Assembly: GCA_030425045.1 (NCBI GenBank)
Contig: JAUHVL010000010.1
Span: 27,032-91,031, forward strand
From: a bacterium
GTDB lineage: Bacteria; Bdellovibrionota; Bacteriovoracia; Bacteriovoracales; Bacteriovoracaceae
DNA length: 64,000 nt
Direction: 5' to 3'
A program made the translations under genes and the position numbers. Below are positions 8,127 through 16,178 of this stretch, one piece after another (the stretch's first letter is position 1; each line of letters begins with the position of its first letter). Below the pieces are notes generated by a model. It was not told the origin of the DNA and searched no databases. It saw nothing but the letters and a program-made list of their open reading frames with translations.

Positions 8127-9315
8127 AAAAATTTATTTAACTTTATTATGTTTATATTCTCTATCACTTTATGCTGTCGATAAGTTTCATCTGTATATGC
8201 CAGAAGCATTAACGTTGATCGAAGGCTCTTACCGGATTCATGGAGATATCAATCTCTTTAATACTACGGGAAACTTTGATCAAAATGGTACAAAGCAGTC
8301 TTTAAGTGGAGGAACGAGTTTTCAAAAAGTAGATACTTCTCTTGATGCTTATTATGGTGTTACTGATAAACTTCAGCTGGGGGCAGGGTTACTTTTTAGG
8401 CAAAATGAATCTCAAATAAATGGTGGCAATACTGTTACCAATTCAGGAATTGAGTCTTACTACGGGCGGGCCAAGTTTTATTTTATGGAAAAGGTTCGCC
8501 ATCACCTCGCTGCTGTTGGTGAATATCGTGTTGCTACTTATGAAAATAAAAATTATCAGTTTGCTACATCATTGCCGAGTAATGAGCTTGTTTTAGGTGA
8601 TGGTGGTGAGACAATTATGGTGGGTGGTATTTATACCTACCGTCGTACAACGGATCACTCTTTCAATCTCTTTGCTGGATATCAAGTACCGGGGAATGAT
8701 TTAAGTACGGAAGTTGTTTATAAAATTGATACGGCCTTGACTTGGGAAAAGTTTGCACTCGTTTTAGGGGGAAGAGGGGTCTATTCTATGCAAGATGGTA
8801 AGTATAGCTCTAATAGAGATGCGAGACCTTTCCAGTCTACTGGGGCAACGGCACTTTTTAATTCTATTGACCGCCAATATTTTGAGCCAGTGATTGAAAT
8901 GTACTATGCCTTTGAGAGCTTCAGAATGGGTCTTTATGGCGCTCAAAGAATGAATGGGCAGAATACGGATCAAGGGACAACTTTGGGCTTAAATCTAACT
9001 TTTCAAGGCTCTCAAAACAGAAGAAACACCAGAGAGAAGATAAAATCTTTTAAAGAATACAATATAGAAGCCTCTATAATAAAGGTAAGTCCAAGAGGAA
9101 AGTTTGCTCAAATTGATAAAGGACTTTCTGAGGATATCGTTAAAGGAATGGAGTTCGATATCTATGAGACTGATTACTTCGGTAAAAACGTTCTTGTTGC
9201 CGAAGCCTTTGCCTACGAAGTAGGTGTGAAAAAAGCTATTTTAAAAATTACTAAAAAAGTCAAGAATGTGAAAATCAGAAGCGGTTTTACGGTGAGAGGA
9301 AAGCAAGGCCTGTAA
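8119..9315 (+). CDS. Outer-membrane beta-barrel-like protein
   Basis: 398 residues starting at TTG, inside the end of the preceding gene. The signal peptide LKKIYLTLLCLYSLSLYA is clear. Residues about 30-290 alternate polar and aromatic/hydrophobic residues in strand-sized pieces (for example KLQLGAGLLFRQNES and HSFNLFAGYQVPG), typical of a transmembrane beta-barrel. The last 95 residues form a separate soluble-looking domain (SIIKVSPRGKFAQIDKG...MEFDIYE) resembling small SH3-like beta domains. No named porin family is recognised. A T-rich run follows the stop without a clear hairpin. Confidence 0.62.
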   Translation: MLKKIYLTLLCLYSLSLYAVDKFHLYMPEALTLIEGSYRIHGDINLFNTTGNFDQNGTKQSLSGGTSFQKVDTSLDAYYGVTDKLQLGAGLLFRQNESQINGGNTVTNSGIESYYGRAKFYFMEKVRHHLAAVGEYRVATYENKNYQFATSLPSNELVLGDGGETIMVGGIYTYRRTTDHSFNLFAGYQVPGNDLSTEVVYKIDTALTWEKFALVLGGRGVYSMQDGKYSSNRDARPFQSTGATALFNSIDRQYFEPVIEMYYAFESFRMGLYGAQRMNGQNTDQGTTLGLNLTFQGSQNRRNTREKIKSFKEYNIEASIIKVSPRGKFAQIDKGLSEDIVKGMEFDIYETDYFGKNVLVAEAFAYEVGVKKAILKITKKVKNVKIRSGFTVRGKQGL

Positions 9316-9396
9316 GATTTTTTTTTGTGTTTGATCCAAGTAGCGTTACAATAAATATAAGTATTTAGTTAAAGAAACTTCAAAGTAGAGGAAGTT

Positions 9397-10161
9397 ATGA
9401 AGATTAACGTTATCGTTGTTTGTTTATTGTTTTTATGTACTTTTCAAATTGAAGCAAAAAGATTTACTAGCCAGTATTGTGAATTTGAGCTTCCCAATGG
9501 TTGGGAGTGTGCACTCGAGGGAACAGAGTGGGTTTGCCAGTCGACAAATAAGCAAAGAAGAAAAGAGGCCATCATTATCCTTGCTGCAAAAATTCGTGGT
9601 AAGCAAGACGACCTCGCTCAATATCAAGCTTACTTAAAAAAGCCCAAAACTTTCGGTCTTCCCGATGGAAAAACACAAGTTTCAGACCCTAAATATGTTA
9701 AGAAAAATAGTGTGAACGGCCATAACTGGGTTGATGCTCTTCACTTAGCTTCAGAAGTTCCAGGTTTTTACACTCGTTATATGGCCACTGTTAAAGAAGA
9801 CTTAGGTGTCGCGGTAACTTTTTCCGTTGCAAAAGATCATTATGATGATTACCAGGTAATTTTTGATCGTATTATCGCCACGATGAGAGTCTTTAGACAA
9901 AAAAGTACCAAGGCCTCGGATTTTGTGGCCAAAAAACAAAATGAAAATCTCGTCGATGGAGTATTTGATGCCGGTCTTGATACTGACGCTAATCAGTATA
10001 ATATTGGAGCTAGGAAAAAAGGAAAAGCGGGGAGTGGAGGCACTTCTACCGATGACCTTTTACTTTACGGGTTAATTGCTGCTGTCGCAGGTTTTGCCTT
10101 TTTCAAAATGAAAAGTGGTAAGAAAGGCAAAGGCACCAAGAAGAAAAAGAAAAAATCTTAA
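9397..10161 (+). CDS. Exported protein with C-terminal membrane anchor and lysine tail
   Basis: 254 residues. A signal peptide (KINVIVVCLLFLCTFQIEA) precedes a periplasmic domain of about 150 residues containing paired cysteines near its start (YCEFELPNGWECALEGTEWVC). A glycine-rich linker leads to one transmembrane helix (DLLLYGLIAAVAGFAFF) and a short cytoplasmic tail almost entirely Lys and Gly. The topology is periplasmic domain, one anchor, cytoplasmic lysines. No function can be assigned. An AGAGGAAG ribosome site precedes the ATG, and the lipoprotein gene follows 23 bases later. Confidence 0.68.
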   Translation: MKINVIVVCLLFLCTFQIEAKRFTSQYCEFELPNGWECALEGTEWVCQSTNKQRRKEAIIILAAKIRGKQDDLAQYQAYLKKPKTFGLPDGKTQVSDPKYVKKNSVNGHNWVDALHLASEVPGFYTRYMATVKEDLGVAVTFSVAKDHYDDYQVIFDRIIATMRVFRQKSTKASDFVAKKQNENLVDGVFDAGLDTDANQYNIGARKKGKAGSGGTSTDDLLLYGLIAAVAGFAFFKMKSGKKGKGTKKKKKKS

Positions 10162-10184
10162 TTCACAACATACAGGAGAAAACT

Positions 10185-11660
10185 ATGACTAGGATGGTTG
10201 TAGCACTTTTATTACTCACTCTTATTTCGTGTTCGACAAACGATAGTGAAAGAGGCCCTGCTTCTACAGATCGTCCTCCTCAATACGTTTTATTATCTTT
10301 TGATGGTTCTAAAAGTTTAAGAATGTGGAATGAAATTTTAAACTTTGCAGATCAATTAGAAGATGAAGGAAGACCTGTTAAGTATTCCTTTTTTGTTTCA
10401 GGTGTTTACTTTGTTACGAGTAAAGATAAAAACCTTTATACTCCTCAAGGATTAAATGGCAGTCGTTATCTAAGCCAAGGTCAGTCGGCTATTGGATGGG
10501 CCGATAGTAAAGAAGGAATCCAAAAAAGAATTGAGTTTATGAACCGGGCGGTAAGAAGTGGTCATGAAATTGGCTCCCATGCTGTTGGACATTTTAGTGG
10601 TCATAAATGGACACATTCAGAATGGATGAATGAGTTTTCAGAATTTAACGATCTAGTTTTTAATTGGAAAAGAAACAATAGAATAGGTGGTGATAACCTC
10701 ATTATTTCTCAAGATGATATTAAAGGTTTTCGAGCGCCACAACTTGGTGTATCGGGAGGTCTTTGGACGACACTGAGAGATTTTAATTATTCTTATGATA
10801 CCAGTGAGTCAAAAGATTATACACTTTGGCCTGTGCTTGGGTCGACTAGTGGAGCATGGAATATTCGGCTTGGGTTTATGCCTATTGTAAATACTTCAAG
10901 TAGGACCATTGCTATGGATTATAATTTTTATTTCAGACATAAAAAACAAACAAACCCCTCTACTTTAAAGTTTTATGAAGATCAAGTTTATGAAAGTTAT
11001 ATGAATTATTTTTATAAAAGTTATTATGGAAATAGAGCTCCTGTTGTCATCGGACATCACTTTTCACTATGGAACCAAGGAATTTATTGGAATGCTTTCA
11101 AAAAATTTGCTCGCGCTGTTTGTGGACAAAGAGAAGTTGAATGTATAACTCATAAAGATTTTTCGGATAGAATGAGTAGCACTCCTAAAGCAACTTTTGC
11201 AAAGTATAGAAGGGGAGATTTTCCACGCTATACCAGAAGAAAGACATCTGACCCAGAATATTTAAAGATTAAAGCGAGAAAGATCTATGATCTAAGAGCA
11301 AAGGTTAAACCTTATGAAGCTGGGGTAACATTTCAAGTAGAGGGTGAAGATAAAGACCTTCCTTACGATTATCAGTTTAAATTTAATAACACTGCCATCT
11401 CTGGTAAAAAGTTATTAGAGCTCGCGGATCATATGAAGCAAAATAATGTTACGAGAGCACTATTAGAGTCTCAAGTATCTCATAATGACAATATTGTTTC
11501 TTCAGAAGTTCGAGCAGTGAAGTTAAACGACAAAGGGACAATTGATATTGCCCCGAAAAGTTTTGTCGAATACCACAGTAATGATCACCATCTTGCCCAC
11601 GATCAGGAGCCTGATATCGACAAGATGATGGAACATTATCTCAATAATTCAATTGAATAA
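10185..11660 (+). CDS. Lipoprotein with NodB-like polysaccharide deacetylase domain
   Basis: 491 residues with a lipobox LISC at about residue 16. The NodB homology region shows LLSFDGS where the family has TFDDG, the metal-binding H-x3-H in GHEIGSHAVGH, and FRAPQ in place of RxPY; a later VVIGHH may supply the last motif. The second Asp of motif 1, normally a metal ligand, is Gly here. Predators such as Bdellovibrio use secreted deacetylases on prey peptidoglycan, which makes such a role plausible but unproven. The C-terminal 120 residues have no recognised domain. CAGGAG precedes the ATG; the gene ends directly against a convergent gene. Confidence 0.7.
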   Translation: MTRMVVALLLLTLISCSTNDSERGPASTDRPPQYVLLSFDGSKSLRMWNEILNFADQLEDEGRPVKYSFFVSGVYFVTSKDKNLYTPQGLNGSRYLSQGQSAIGWADSKEGIQKRIEFMNRAVRSGHEIGSHAVGHFSGHKWTHSEWMNEFSEFNDLVFNWKRNNRIGGDNLIISQDDIKGFRAPQLGVSGGLWTTLRDFNYSYDTSESKDYTLWPVLGSTSGAWNIRLGFMPIVNTSSRTIAMDYNFYFRHKKQTNPSTLKFYEDQVYESYMNYFYKSYYGNRAPVVIGHHFSLWNQGIYWNAFKKFARAVCGQREVECITHKDFSDRMSSTPKATFAKYRRGDFPRYTRRKTSDPEYLKIKARKIYDLRAKVKPYEAGVTFQVEGEDKDLPYDYQFKFNNTAISGKKLLELADHMKQNNVTRALLESQVSHNDNIVSSEVRAVKLNDKGTIDIAPKSFVEYHSNDHHLAHDQEPDIDKMMEHYLNNSIE

Positions 11661-12377
11661 TTAGAAATGAATTAACTCATTAGTGCCAGTGAGGTGAAAG
11701 CTTTCAGCTGTCTCATGGGCACTGGTGATGGTGTGAACTTTATGTCTCACTTCTACTGTTGCACCGGCAACAGGATCATCTTGAGTTCCTCTGTTGGTAA
11801 TAGAGATGAGTCTTGCGGCAGCATCTAAATTAAATCCCCAACGGACATTAATATTTTTAGCGGTTACAGTTAGCCCTGCTACGTAACTTCCTTTTCCGTC
11901 ATAAGATCCACCATGCTGGTAATGGACTTGGTAATCAAAACTTGCGACGACCATACCAAAACCATTTTTATACTCCACTCTGTGTGTTGCCACAGTAGGT
12001 GCAGACCATCCATACATTGAGTAAAAAGTACTATCGGTTACAATCCCATTATCATCTGTAATTTTAGGAATCACATTGATAGGGTTTTGGAGGGCCATAT
12101 TATAAGTTGGTTTACCTTTTTCAATGATGCCCCAAACTTTTGTCCCCAAAGCGACAAGTTGATCAACCATAGCAATAACTTCACCGATATTTCGATTACC
12201 TGTAGGCTCAGAATATTGATGTTCTAGGTTGAAAGGTTCCGCTTCAATTTTTGTGACGTTGACTTCTGAAATTTGAAAATAAGGATCAACTTCTTCTGTT
12301 TGATTTGCCAATGTTGAAGCACTAAAGACTAGTGATGTTACCAAAATCCATTTTTTGGCGAGAGTGTAAACGACCAT
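11661..12377 (-). CDS. Secreted protein of unknown function
   Basis: 238 residues with a signal peptide ending at about TLANQ. The mature part is rich in beta-type sequence with many histidines, and contains VATHRVEYKNGFGMVVASFDYQVH, split here only for description, followed by VTAKNINVRWGFNL. There are no cysteines after export. I recognise no family. A GGGGGAA ribosome site supports the ATG at 12377, and a 12-base palindrome lies about 27 bases further upstream. Confidence 0.6.
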   Translation of the reverse strand: MVVYTLAKKWILVTSLVFSASTLANQTEEVDPYFQISEVNVTKIEAEPFNLEHQYSEPTGNRNIGEVIAMVDQLVALGTKVWGIIEKGKPTYNMALQNPINVIPKITDDNGIVTDSTFYSMYGWSAPTVATHRVEYKNGFGMVVASFDYQVHYQHGGSYDGKGSYVAGLTVTAKNINVRWGFNLDAAARLISITNRGTQDDPVAGATVEVRHKVHTITSAHETAESFHLTGTNELIHF

Positions 12378-12403
12378 GTTTCCCCCGAATTGAAATGTTG
12401 TAC

Positions 12404-12415
12404 TTTAACGTTAAA
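12404..12415. promoter_or_regulatory. Perfect 12-base palindrome upstream of the minus-strand secreted-protein gene
   Basis: TTTAACGTTAAA reads the same on both strands and lies 27 bases upstream of the start at 12377, where a promoter or operator would be expected. Function is inferred from position only. Confidence 0.35.
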
Positions 12416-12544
12416 AAAAATTGAATGCTGCCGTCAAGTAAGCACAAGGCTTATATTTTCTAACTCTCTAACAATTTATCAGAGTAATGATGTCCACTTT
12501 TTGACTGTTGTTTTCTTTTGGTTTTTTAATGGTTAAAAAATTAT

Positions 12545-12573
12545 TTGACTTACGCAAAAATTACGCTAATATT
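12545..12573 (+). promoter_or_regulatory. Predicted lexA promoter with overlapping TTACGC direct repeats
   Basis: TTGACT is followed after 17 bases by AATATT (or after 16 by TAATAT), placing transcription start at or within a few bases of the lexA ATG at 12580. Two TTACGC copies (12550-12555 and 12561-12566) are 11 bases apart, one helical turn, and fill the spacer. They are a candidate operator, possibly for LexA itself. Confidence 0.5.
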
Positions 12574-12579
12574 TTCATT

Positions 12580-13209
12580 ATGGGATTAACAAAAAAGCAA
12601 ATGGAAGTTTATCGATTCATCAGCCAGTACACTGATGAACATGGTATTGCGCCTACACAAAGAGAAATCAAAGAGCACTTCGGACTCAAATCATTTGGTT
12701 CGGTGCAGCGCTATCTTAACTATCTTATGGACGCAAATCTACTCGAAAGAGATTTGAATGCCAGAAGGGGAATTGCCTTATGTTCTGAGGGGCCTTCAAA
12801 GAGCACTCAAAATGAAAGTGTTTGTGAGCTCCCTTTATTAGGTTTGGTTGCCGCAGGTAATCCGATAGAAGCTTTAGAAAACCCTGATGATCATTTTCCT
12901 GTACCTGTCCAGATGATTAAGTCCTCTCACCAGCATTTTGCTCTGAGAGTACAAGGGGATTCAATGATTGAGGATGGTATTTTAGAGGACGATATCGTTA
13001 TCGTAAGGCAAACGGCCAAAGCAGAAGTTGGTCAAACGATTGTCGCCGTTATCGATGGCGATGCCACCTTAAAAAAATACTTTCCCTTTAAAGATAAAAT
13101 AGAATTAAGACCAGCTAATTCGAGGCTGGGACCTATTACTGTTGGTGAAGATGTGGCCGATTTTAAAATTGTAGGAAAGATGGTTGGCCTTATTCGCTCT
13201 TATGAATAA
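12580..13209 (+). CDS. lexA: LexA SOS repressor
   Basis: 209 residues. The N-terminal winged helix (LTKKQMEVYRFISQY...APTQREIKEHFGLKSFGSVQ) binds SOS operators; the C-terminal S24 peptidase domain has the Ala-Gly self-cleavage site in GLVAAGNP, the serine in QGDSMIEDG and the lysine in ATLKKYF. The frame is open to 12508, but the extra 24 residues are not LexA-like and the predicted promoter lies inside them, so ATG 12580 is used. There is almost no leader and no Shine-Dalgarno sequence, so the message may be leaderless. menE overlaps the end by 8 bases, an unusual co-transcription of lexA with quinone genes. Confidence 0.95.
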   Translation: MGLTKKQMEVYRFISQYTDEHGIAPTQREIKEHFGLKSFGSVQRYLNYLMDANLLERDLNARRGIALCSEGPSKSTQNESVCELPLLGLVAAGNPIEALENPDDHFPVPVQMIKSSHQHFALRVQGDSMIEDGILEDDIVIVRQTAKAEVGQTIVAVIDGDATLKKYFPFKDKIELRPANSRLGPITVGEDVADFKIVGKMVGLIRSYE

Positions 13210-14434
13210 GATAACAAAGATCATTGACGATTTTCTCGAGTTTAATAATTTAAAATATCAATTTGAAAAAATATCTTTTGAAATTAAAGAAAACCATAAT
13301 TCTGACCCTTATCTCGTCATCAATTCTCACCCTTTTTCATGTGATTATTTTTTAAGTGTTCTTGCTTGTCTTAAGTTTCAGATGACGGCGATTTTATCAA
13401 ACCCCTTTTGGGGAGATAGCGAAAAAAAGAATCTAGATAAACTTGTCAGTAATTTTGATTTTCCCAAAAATGAGTTTCACTTAATTCTCTTTAGTTCTGG
13501 TAGCTCAGGTACGCCTAAAGGAATTCTTCATACGTTAGAATCACTGATGGAAGCCTCTGAAAGTGCTATCAACTATTTTCACATGGAAAAAGGAGATAGC
13601 TTTCTTGTCAGTTTACCTCAACATCATATTGGTGGTTTGATGATAGGTCTAAGAGCGCTATTTTGTGGAGGTAAACTTTGTTTTTTAGAGCATCAACAAA
13701 AAGTTGAAGATAAGCTTAAAAGTAATTCTTATGATTATATCTCCTTAGTGCCAGCACAATTAAAAAATTTAATAAAAGAGAATCACGTTAATTTAAAAAA
13801 GGCCAAAGGAATTCTTCTGGGAGGTGCAAAAGAGGATCATGATTTACAACAGTTAATTCACGATTACCCTGTCTATTTAACTTTTGGCATGAGTGAAACG
13901 GCTGCCATGATGATGGCCAGAAAAGGTGGTGAGGAAGGTTTTGATCTCATGCCCGGAAGAATTGTTAAACTAGATGAACAGAAAAAACTAAACGTTGGGA
14001 AATATGGCCTGATGAAAGGTTATATACTTGATGGGATTTTTCGAGCTGAGCTCTCAAAAGATTATCTTCAGACTCAAGATCTATTTGAAGTTCGCGATGG
14101 AAAGTATTTTTTCTGTGGGCGCAGTGATTTGATGATTAATAGCGGTGGAGAAAATATTGATCCGATCGAGATAGAAAATATAATAAAAAGTATTTCCGGT
14201 ATCAAAGATGCCCATGTGGTGGGGAAAGCTCATGAAAAATGGGGTGAAGTGGCCGTTGCTTTTATTGAGCCTATTGATCTAGAAGAGCTTGTACAAAAAG
14301 AACTAGAGAAAAAATTGCTAAAATATAAGATTCCTAAACAGTTTATGGCCTATCCGAGTAAGATTTTAAAAGATTCTGATAAGCACGTTAAGCTTTCACG
14401 AAATGAATTAAAACAATTCGCGAAATTATTATGA
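13202..14434 (+). CDS. menE: O-succinylbenzoate-CoA ligase (MenE)-like AMP-binding enzyme
   Basis: 410 residues of the ANL superfamily. The phosphate loop FSSGSSGTPKG, the adenine-side motif FGMSETAAM, the hinge YFFCGRSDLMINSGGENI and the C-terminal lysine region KHVKLSRNE are all present. The compact length and the directly following menH identify it as MenE, which activates o-succinylbenzoate for menaquinone synthesis. ATG 13202 is preferred to an earlier alternative start because it overlaps the lexA stop in a coupled way. menH starts within its stop codon (ATGA). Other men genes are not in the window. Confidence 0.85.
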   Translation: MNKITKIIDDFLEFNNLKYQFEKISFEIKENHNSDPYLVINSHPFSCDYFLSVLACLKFQMTAILSNPFWGDSEKKNLDKLVSNFDFPKNEFHLILFSSGSSGTPKGILHTLESLMEASESAINYFHMEKGDSFLVSLPQHHIGGLMIGLRALFCGGKLCFLEHQQKVEDKLKSNSYDYISLVPAQLKNLIKENHVNLKKAKGILLGGAKEDHDLQQLIHDYPVYLTFGMSETAAMMMARKGGEEGFDLMPGRIVKLDEQKKLNVGKYGLMKGYILDGIFRAELSKDYLQTQDLFEVRDGKYFFCGRSDLMINSGGENIDPIEIENIIKSISGIKDAHVVGKAHEKWGEVAVAFIEPIDLEELVQKELEKKLLKYKIPKQFMAYPSKILKDSDKHVKLSRNELKQFAKLL

Positions 14435-15132
14435 AAAAACTCTTTTTACATGGATTTATGGGAGCGGGAAGTGATTGGAATATTACTCAAGGTCTGACTC
14501 CGGATTTACCTTGTTTTGGAGATAATTCTGAGCAGTTCGAAAGCCGTGAAGAGCTTTTTGAAAAACTCTATCAACATTTTGTAAATGATCTTAAGATAAC
14601 AAAAGAAGATTGTATTATCGGCTATTCCCTAGGGGGAAGAGTCGTTATGGAGCTCGTTTATAAAATGAAGATGCCCGTTAATAGATGTTTTATCTTATGT
14701 GCGCATCCGGGACTTGCAAGCTTAGAGCAAAGAGAGCAAAGAAGTGTTCAAGAGAAAAAGTGGATTCAAGCATTAGCTGAAAAAAATAAGTTTTTAGAAA
14801 ATTGGTATAAAAATGATCTCTTTAGTGAACTGGTTAAGTTAAATCATTTTAATGAACTTTATCAAAGAAGACTTGAAGATAAGGGGGAGTATTGGCGAAA
14901 GTCTTTTGACTATTATGCTCTTTCAAAACAGCCTGATCTCTCACCGTTGATTCAAAATTCGTCTATAAAAATGGATTATTTTTATGGAGAGTTTGATAAG
15001 AAGTTCAGAGCAATAGCAAAAAATCTTAATTTATTAGGCGATCATATTACTATTCATCAGGTCGAAGGTGCCGATCATGCACTTCCTTGGATGTGTGATA
15101 TTGAGGGATTGATTGATCAAATTTTAGATTAA
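14431..15132 (+). CDS. menH: MenH-like alpha/beta hydrolase (SHCHC synthase)
   Basis: 233 residues. The oxyanion strand LFLHGFMGAGSDW, the nucleophile elbow GYSLGGR and the catalytic histidine in VEGADHALP match MenH, which eliminates pyruvate to form 2-succinyl-6-hydroxy-2,4-cyclohexadiene-1-carboxylate in menaquinone synthesis. Its start overlaps the menE stop, so the two are translationally coupled. Just after the stop, AAAAAC-TTCCT-GTTTTT could fold, but the same bases belong to the downstream repeat unit. Confidence 0.83.
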   Translation: MKKLFLHGFMGAGSDWNITQGLTPDLPCFGDNSEQFESREELFEKLYQHFVNDLKITKEDCIIGYSLGGRVVMELVYKMKMPVNRCFILCAHPGLASLEQREQRSVQEKKWIQALAEKNKFLENWYKNDLFSELVKLNHFNELYQRRLEDKGEYWRKSFDYYALSKQPDLSPLIQNSSIKMDYFYGEFDKKFRAIAKNLNLLGDHITIHQVEGADHALPWMCDIEGLIDQILD

Positions 15133-15158
15133 GGATATTTACTTTAGCCAAAAAACTT

Positions 15159-15324
15159 CCTGTTTTTCGATAGCCAATATTCAGCCATCCATGGCCTCAC
15201 CCTAACGGGCAAGTATTGGCCATCTTTACGATTAGAGTGAAACGATATTTAAAACTGGCCCACGAAGTGGGTGCGACCACGACGGGAGCATTTTAAATGT
15301 CAAAAAACATGGATGTTTTTTTTT
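15159..15324 (+). ncRNA. Putative structured RNA, copy 1
   Basis: Three helices can be drawn. P1: CCTGTTTTT (15159-15167) with AAAAACATGG (15303-15312), one bulge. P2: GAT-A-GCCAATA (15169-15179) with TATTGGC-C-ATC (15214-15224). P3: ATATTTAAAA (15245-15254) with TTTTAAATGT (15291-15300), using one U-G wobble. P3 carries an apical CCCAC-GAA-GTGGG hairpin and a conserved loop. A UGGA-capped hairpin and nine T residues (to 15324) resemble a terminator. G-U pairs work only on the plus strand. It ends facing a convergent gene, so it is more likely a free RNA or 3'UTR element than a leader. No known RNA family is recognised. Confidence 0.65.
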
Positions 15325-15434
15325 AGATAGACTTAAACTTCATAAACTGATCCCTTTTATTAGAGTCAAGTTATGAACGTAAACTCGTATCATTTACAAA
15401 GTTCCAAATACTTACAAAAAATAAATTAAAACTT

Positions 15435-15599
15435 CCATGTTTTGCGATAACCAATATCGGGTCATCCATGCCCCGACCCTTCGGGCAAGTATTGGTCATC
15501 TCCTATTTTAAAAAAAGGGATGTTTAAAACTGGCCCACGAAGTGGGTGCGACCATGACGGGAGCATTTTAAATATCAAAAAACATGGATGTTTTTTTTT
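15435..15599 (+). ncRNA. Putative structured RNA, copy 2
   Basis: Same fold as copy 1. P1: CCATGTTTT (15435-15443) with AAAACATGG (15579-15587). P2: GAT-A-ACCAATA (15446-15456) with TATTGGT-C-ATC (15490-15500); the outer pair is A-U where copy 1 has G-C, a true compensatory change. P3: ATGTTTAAAA (15520-15529) with TTTTAAATAT (15566-15575); here the wobble pair has moved by one position but pairing is complete. CCCAC-GAA-GTGGG (15534-15546) and its surroundings differ from copy 1 by a single base. The T run is 15591-15599, 21 bases before the stop of the convergent gene. Confidence 0.65.
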
Positions 15600-15620
15600 A
15601 GATAGACTTAAACTTCATTT

Positions 15621-16178
15621 TTAATAAACCGGATTAGCACTCATCCCACGATTAGGCTTATTGCCGAATTCTTCGTGAATTGTACGATTCCAGGTATTGA
15701 GAACCTTGCCTGTTTCTGAGTCGGCAAGGGCATTAAAACTATATTGTTTGCCTTCGGCCGTGATGGTGGTCACGATGACTTTTTCAACGTAACGACCTTT
15801 TCCATTTTCTACTTTGATATTTCCACTAACTTCTTTGATAAAGACCTTCGTTCCCGGAAGGCGGTGATCAAGTAAGTTATGACCTAACTTTTCTTTCCAG
15901 TCACTTGCTGGTTGGTTGATAAATTCGTTAATCTGTTTTTTATTTTTACCTAAAAAGACTCTTTCTCGTTTAATATTGGCCGGCACTCTTTTTGTTTCTT
16001 TTTTTGCATTAATTTTTTTTAATTCAGCACTGGTAGATTTATGATGCTTTACTTTATCTTTTTGAGTTTTTTCAAATGTCTCCCAGCTAGCGATATGTTG
16101 ATCTTTATGAGAGATATAATAGATGAGAGCTCCAATCACTCCAATAAGGGCAAAAATGGCAAGGTATTTTAATTTCAT
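15621..16178 (-). CDS. Membrane-anchored protein with PepSY/propeptide-like C-terminal domain
   Basis: 185 residues: an N-terminal transmembrane helix (KYLAIFALIGVIGALIYYI), a lysine-rich linker, and a C-terminal domain of about 80 residues whose ending (YSFNALADSETGKVLNTW) resembles PepSY and thermolysin-propeptide (FTP) domains, which restrain or fold metalloproteases. Its ATG overlaps by one base the stop of the upstream gene for a zinc-protease-like lipoprotein, so a chaperone or inhibitor role for that protease is a natural inference. Domain similarity is judged by eye. Confidence 0.6.
   Translation of the reverse strand: MKLKYLAIFALIGVIGALIYYISHKDQHIASWETFEKTQKDKVKHHKSTSAELKKINAKKETKRVPANIKRERVFLGKNKKQINEFINQPASDWKEKLGHNLLDHRLPGTKVFIKEVSGNIKVENGKGRYVEKVIVTTITAEGKQYSFNALADSETGKVLNTWNRTIHEEFGNKPNRGMSANPVY

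Larger units (their letters stand above)
15151..15618 (+). repeat. Tandem duplication of a non-coding unit (two copies, about 275-base period)
   Basis: This stretch between menH and a convergent gene holds no credible protein gene. It contains two copies of one unit, 15151-15343 and 15427-15618, each running from AAAACTTCC to ACTTAAACTTCAT. The 3' two thirds are nearly identical; the 5' hairpin region has drifted in sequence but keeps its pairing. Between the copies (15344-15426) is unremarkable AT-rich sequence. Confidence 0.9.

Noticed and set aside
15159..15599. Guanidine riboswitch resemblance from ACGA words in the conserved loop
   Set aside because: The second ACGA is ATGA in copy 2, the loops do not fit the required hairpins, and no plus-strand gene follows the element.
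15159..15599. 6S RNA, RNase P RNA or a c-di-GMP riboswitch
   Set aside because: The conserved core words and overall layout of those families are not seen; two tandem copies would also be odd for 6S or RNase P RNA.
15151..15618. Insertion-sequence remnant or CRISPR array
   Set aside because: There is no transposase frame or target duplication, and only two copies with a 275-base period, which is far from a CRISPR repeat-spacer pattern.
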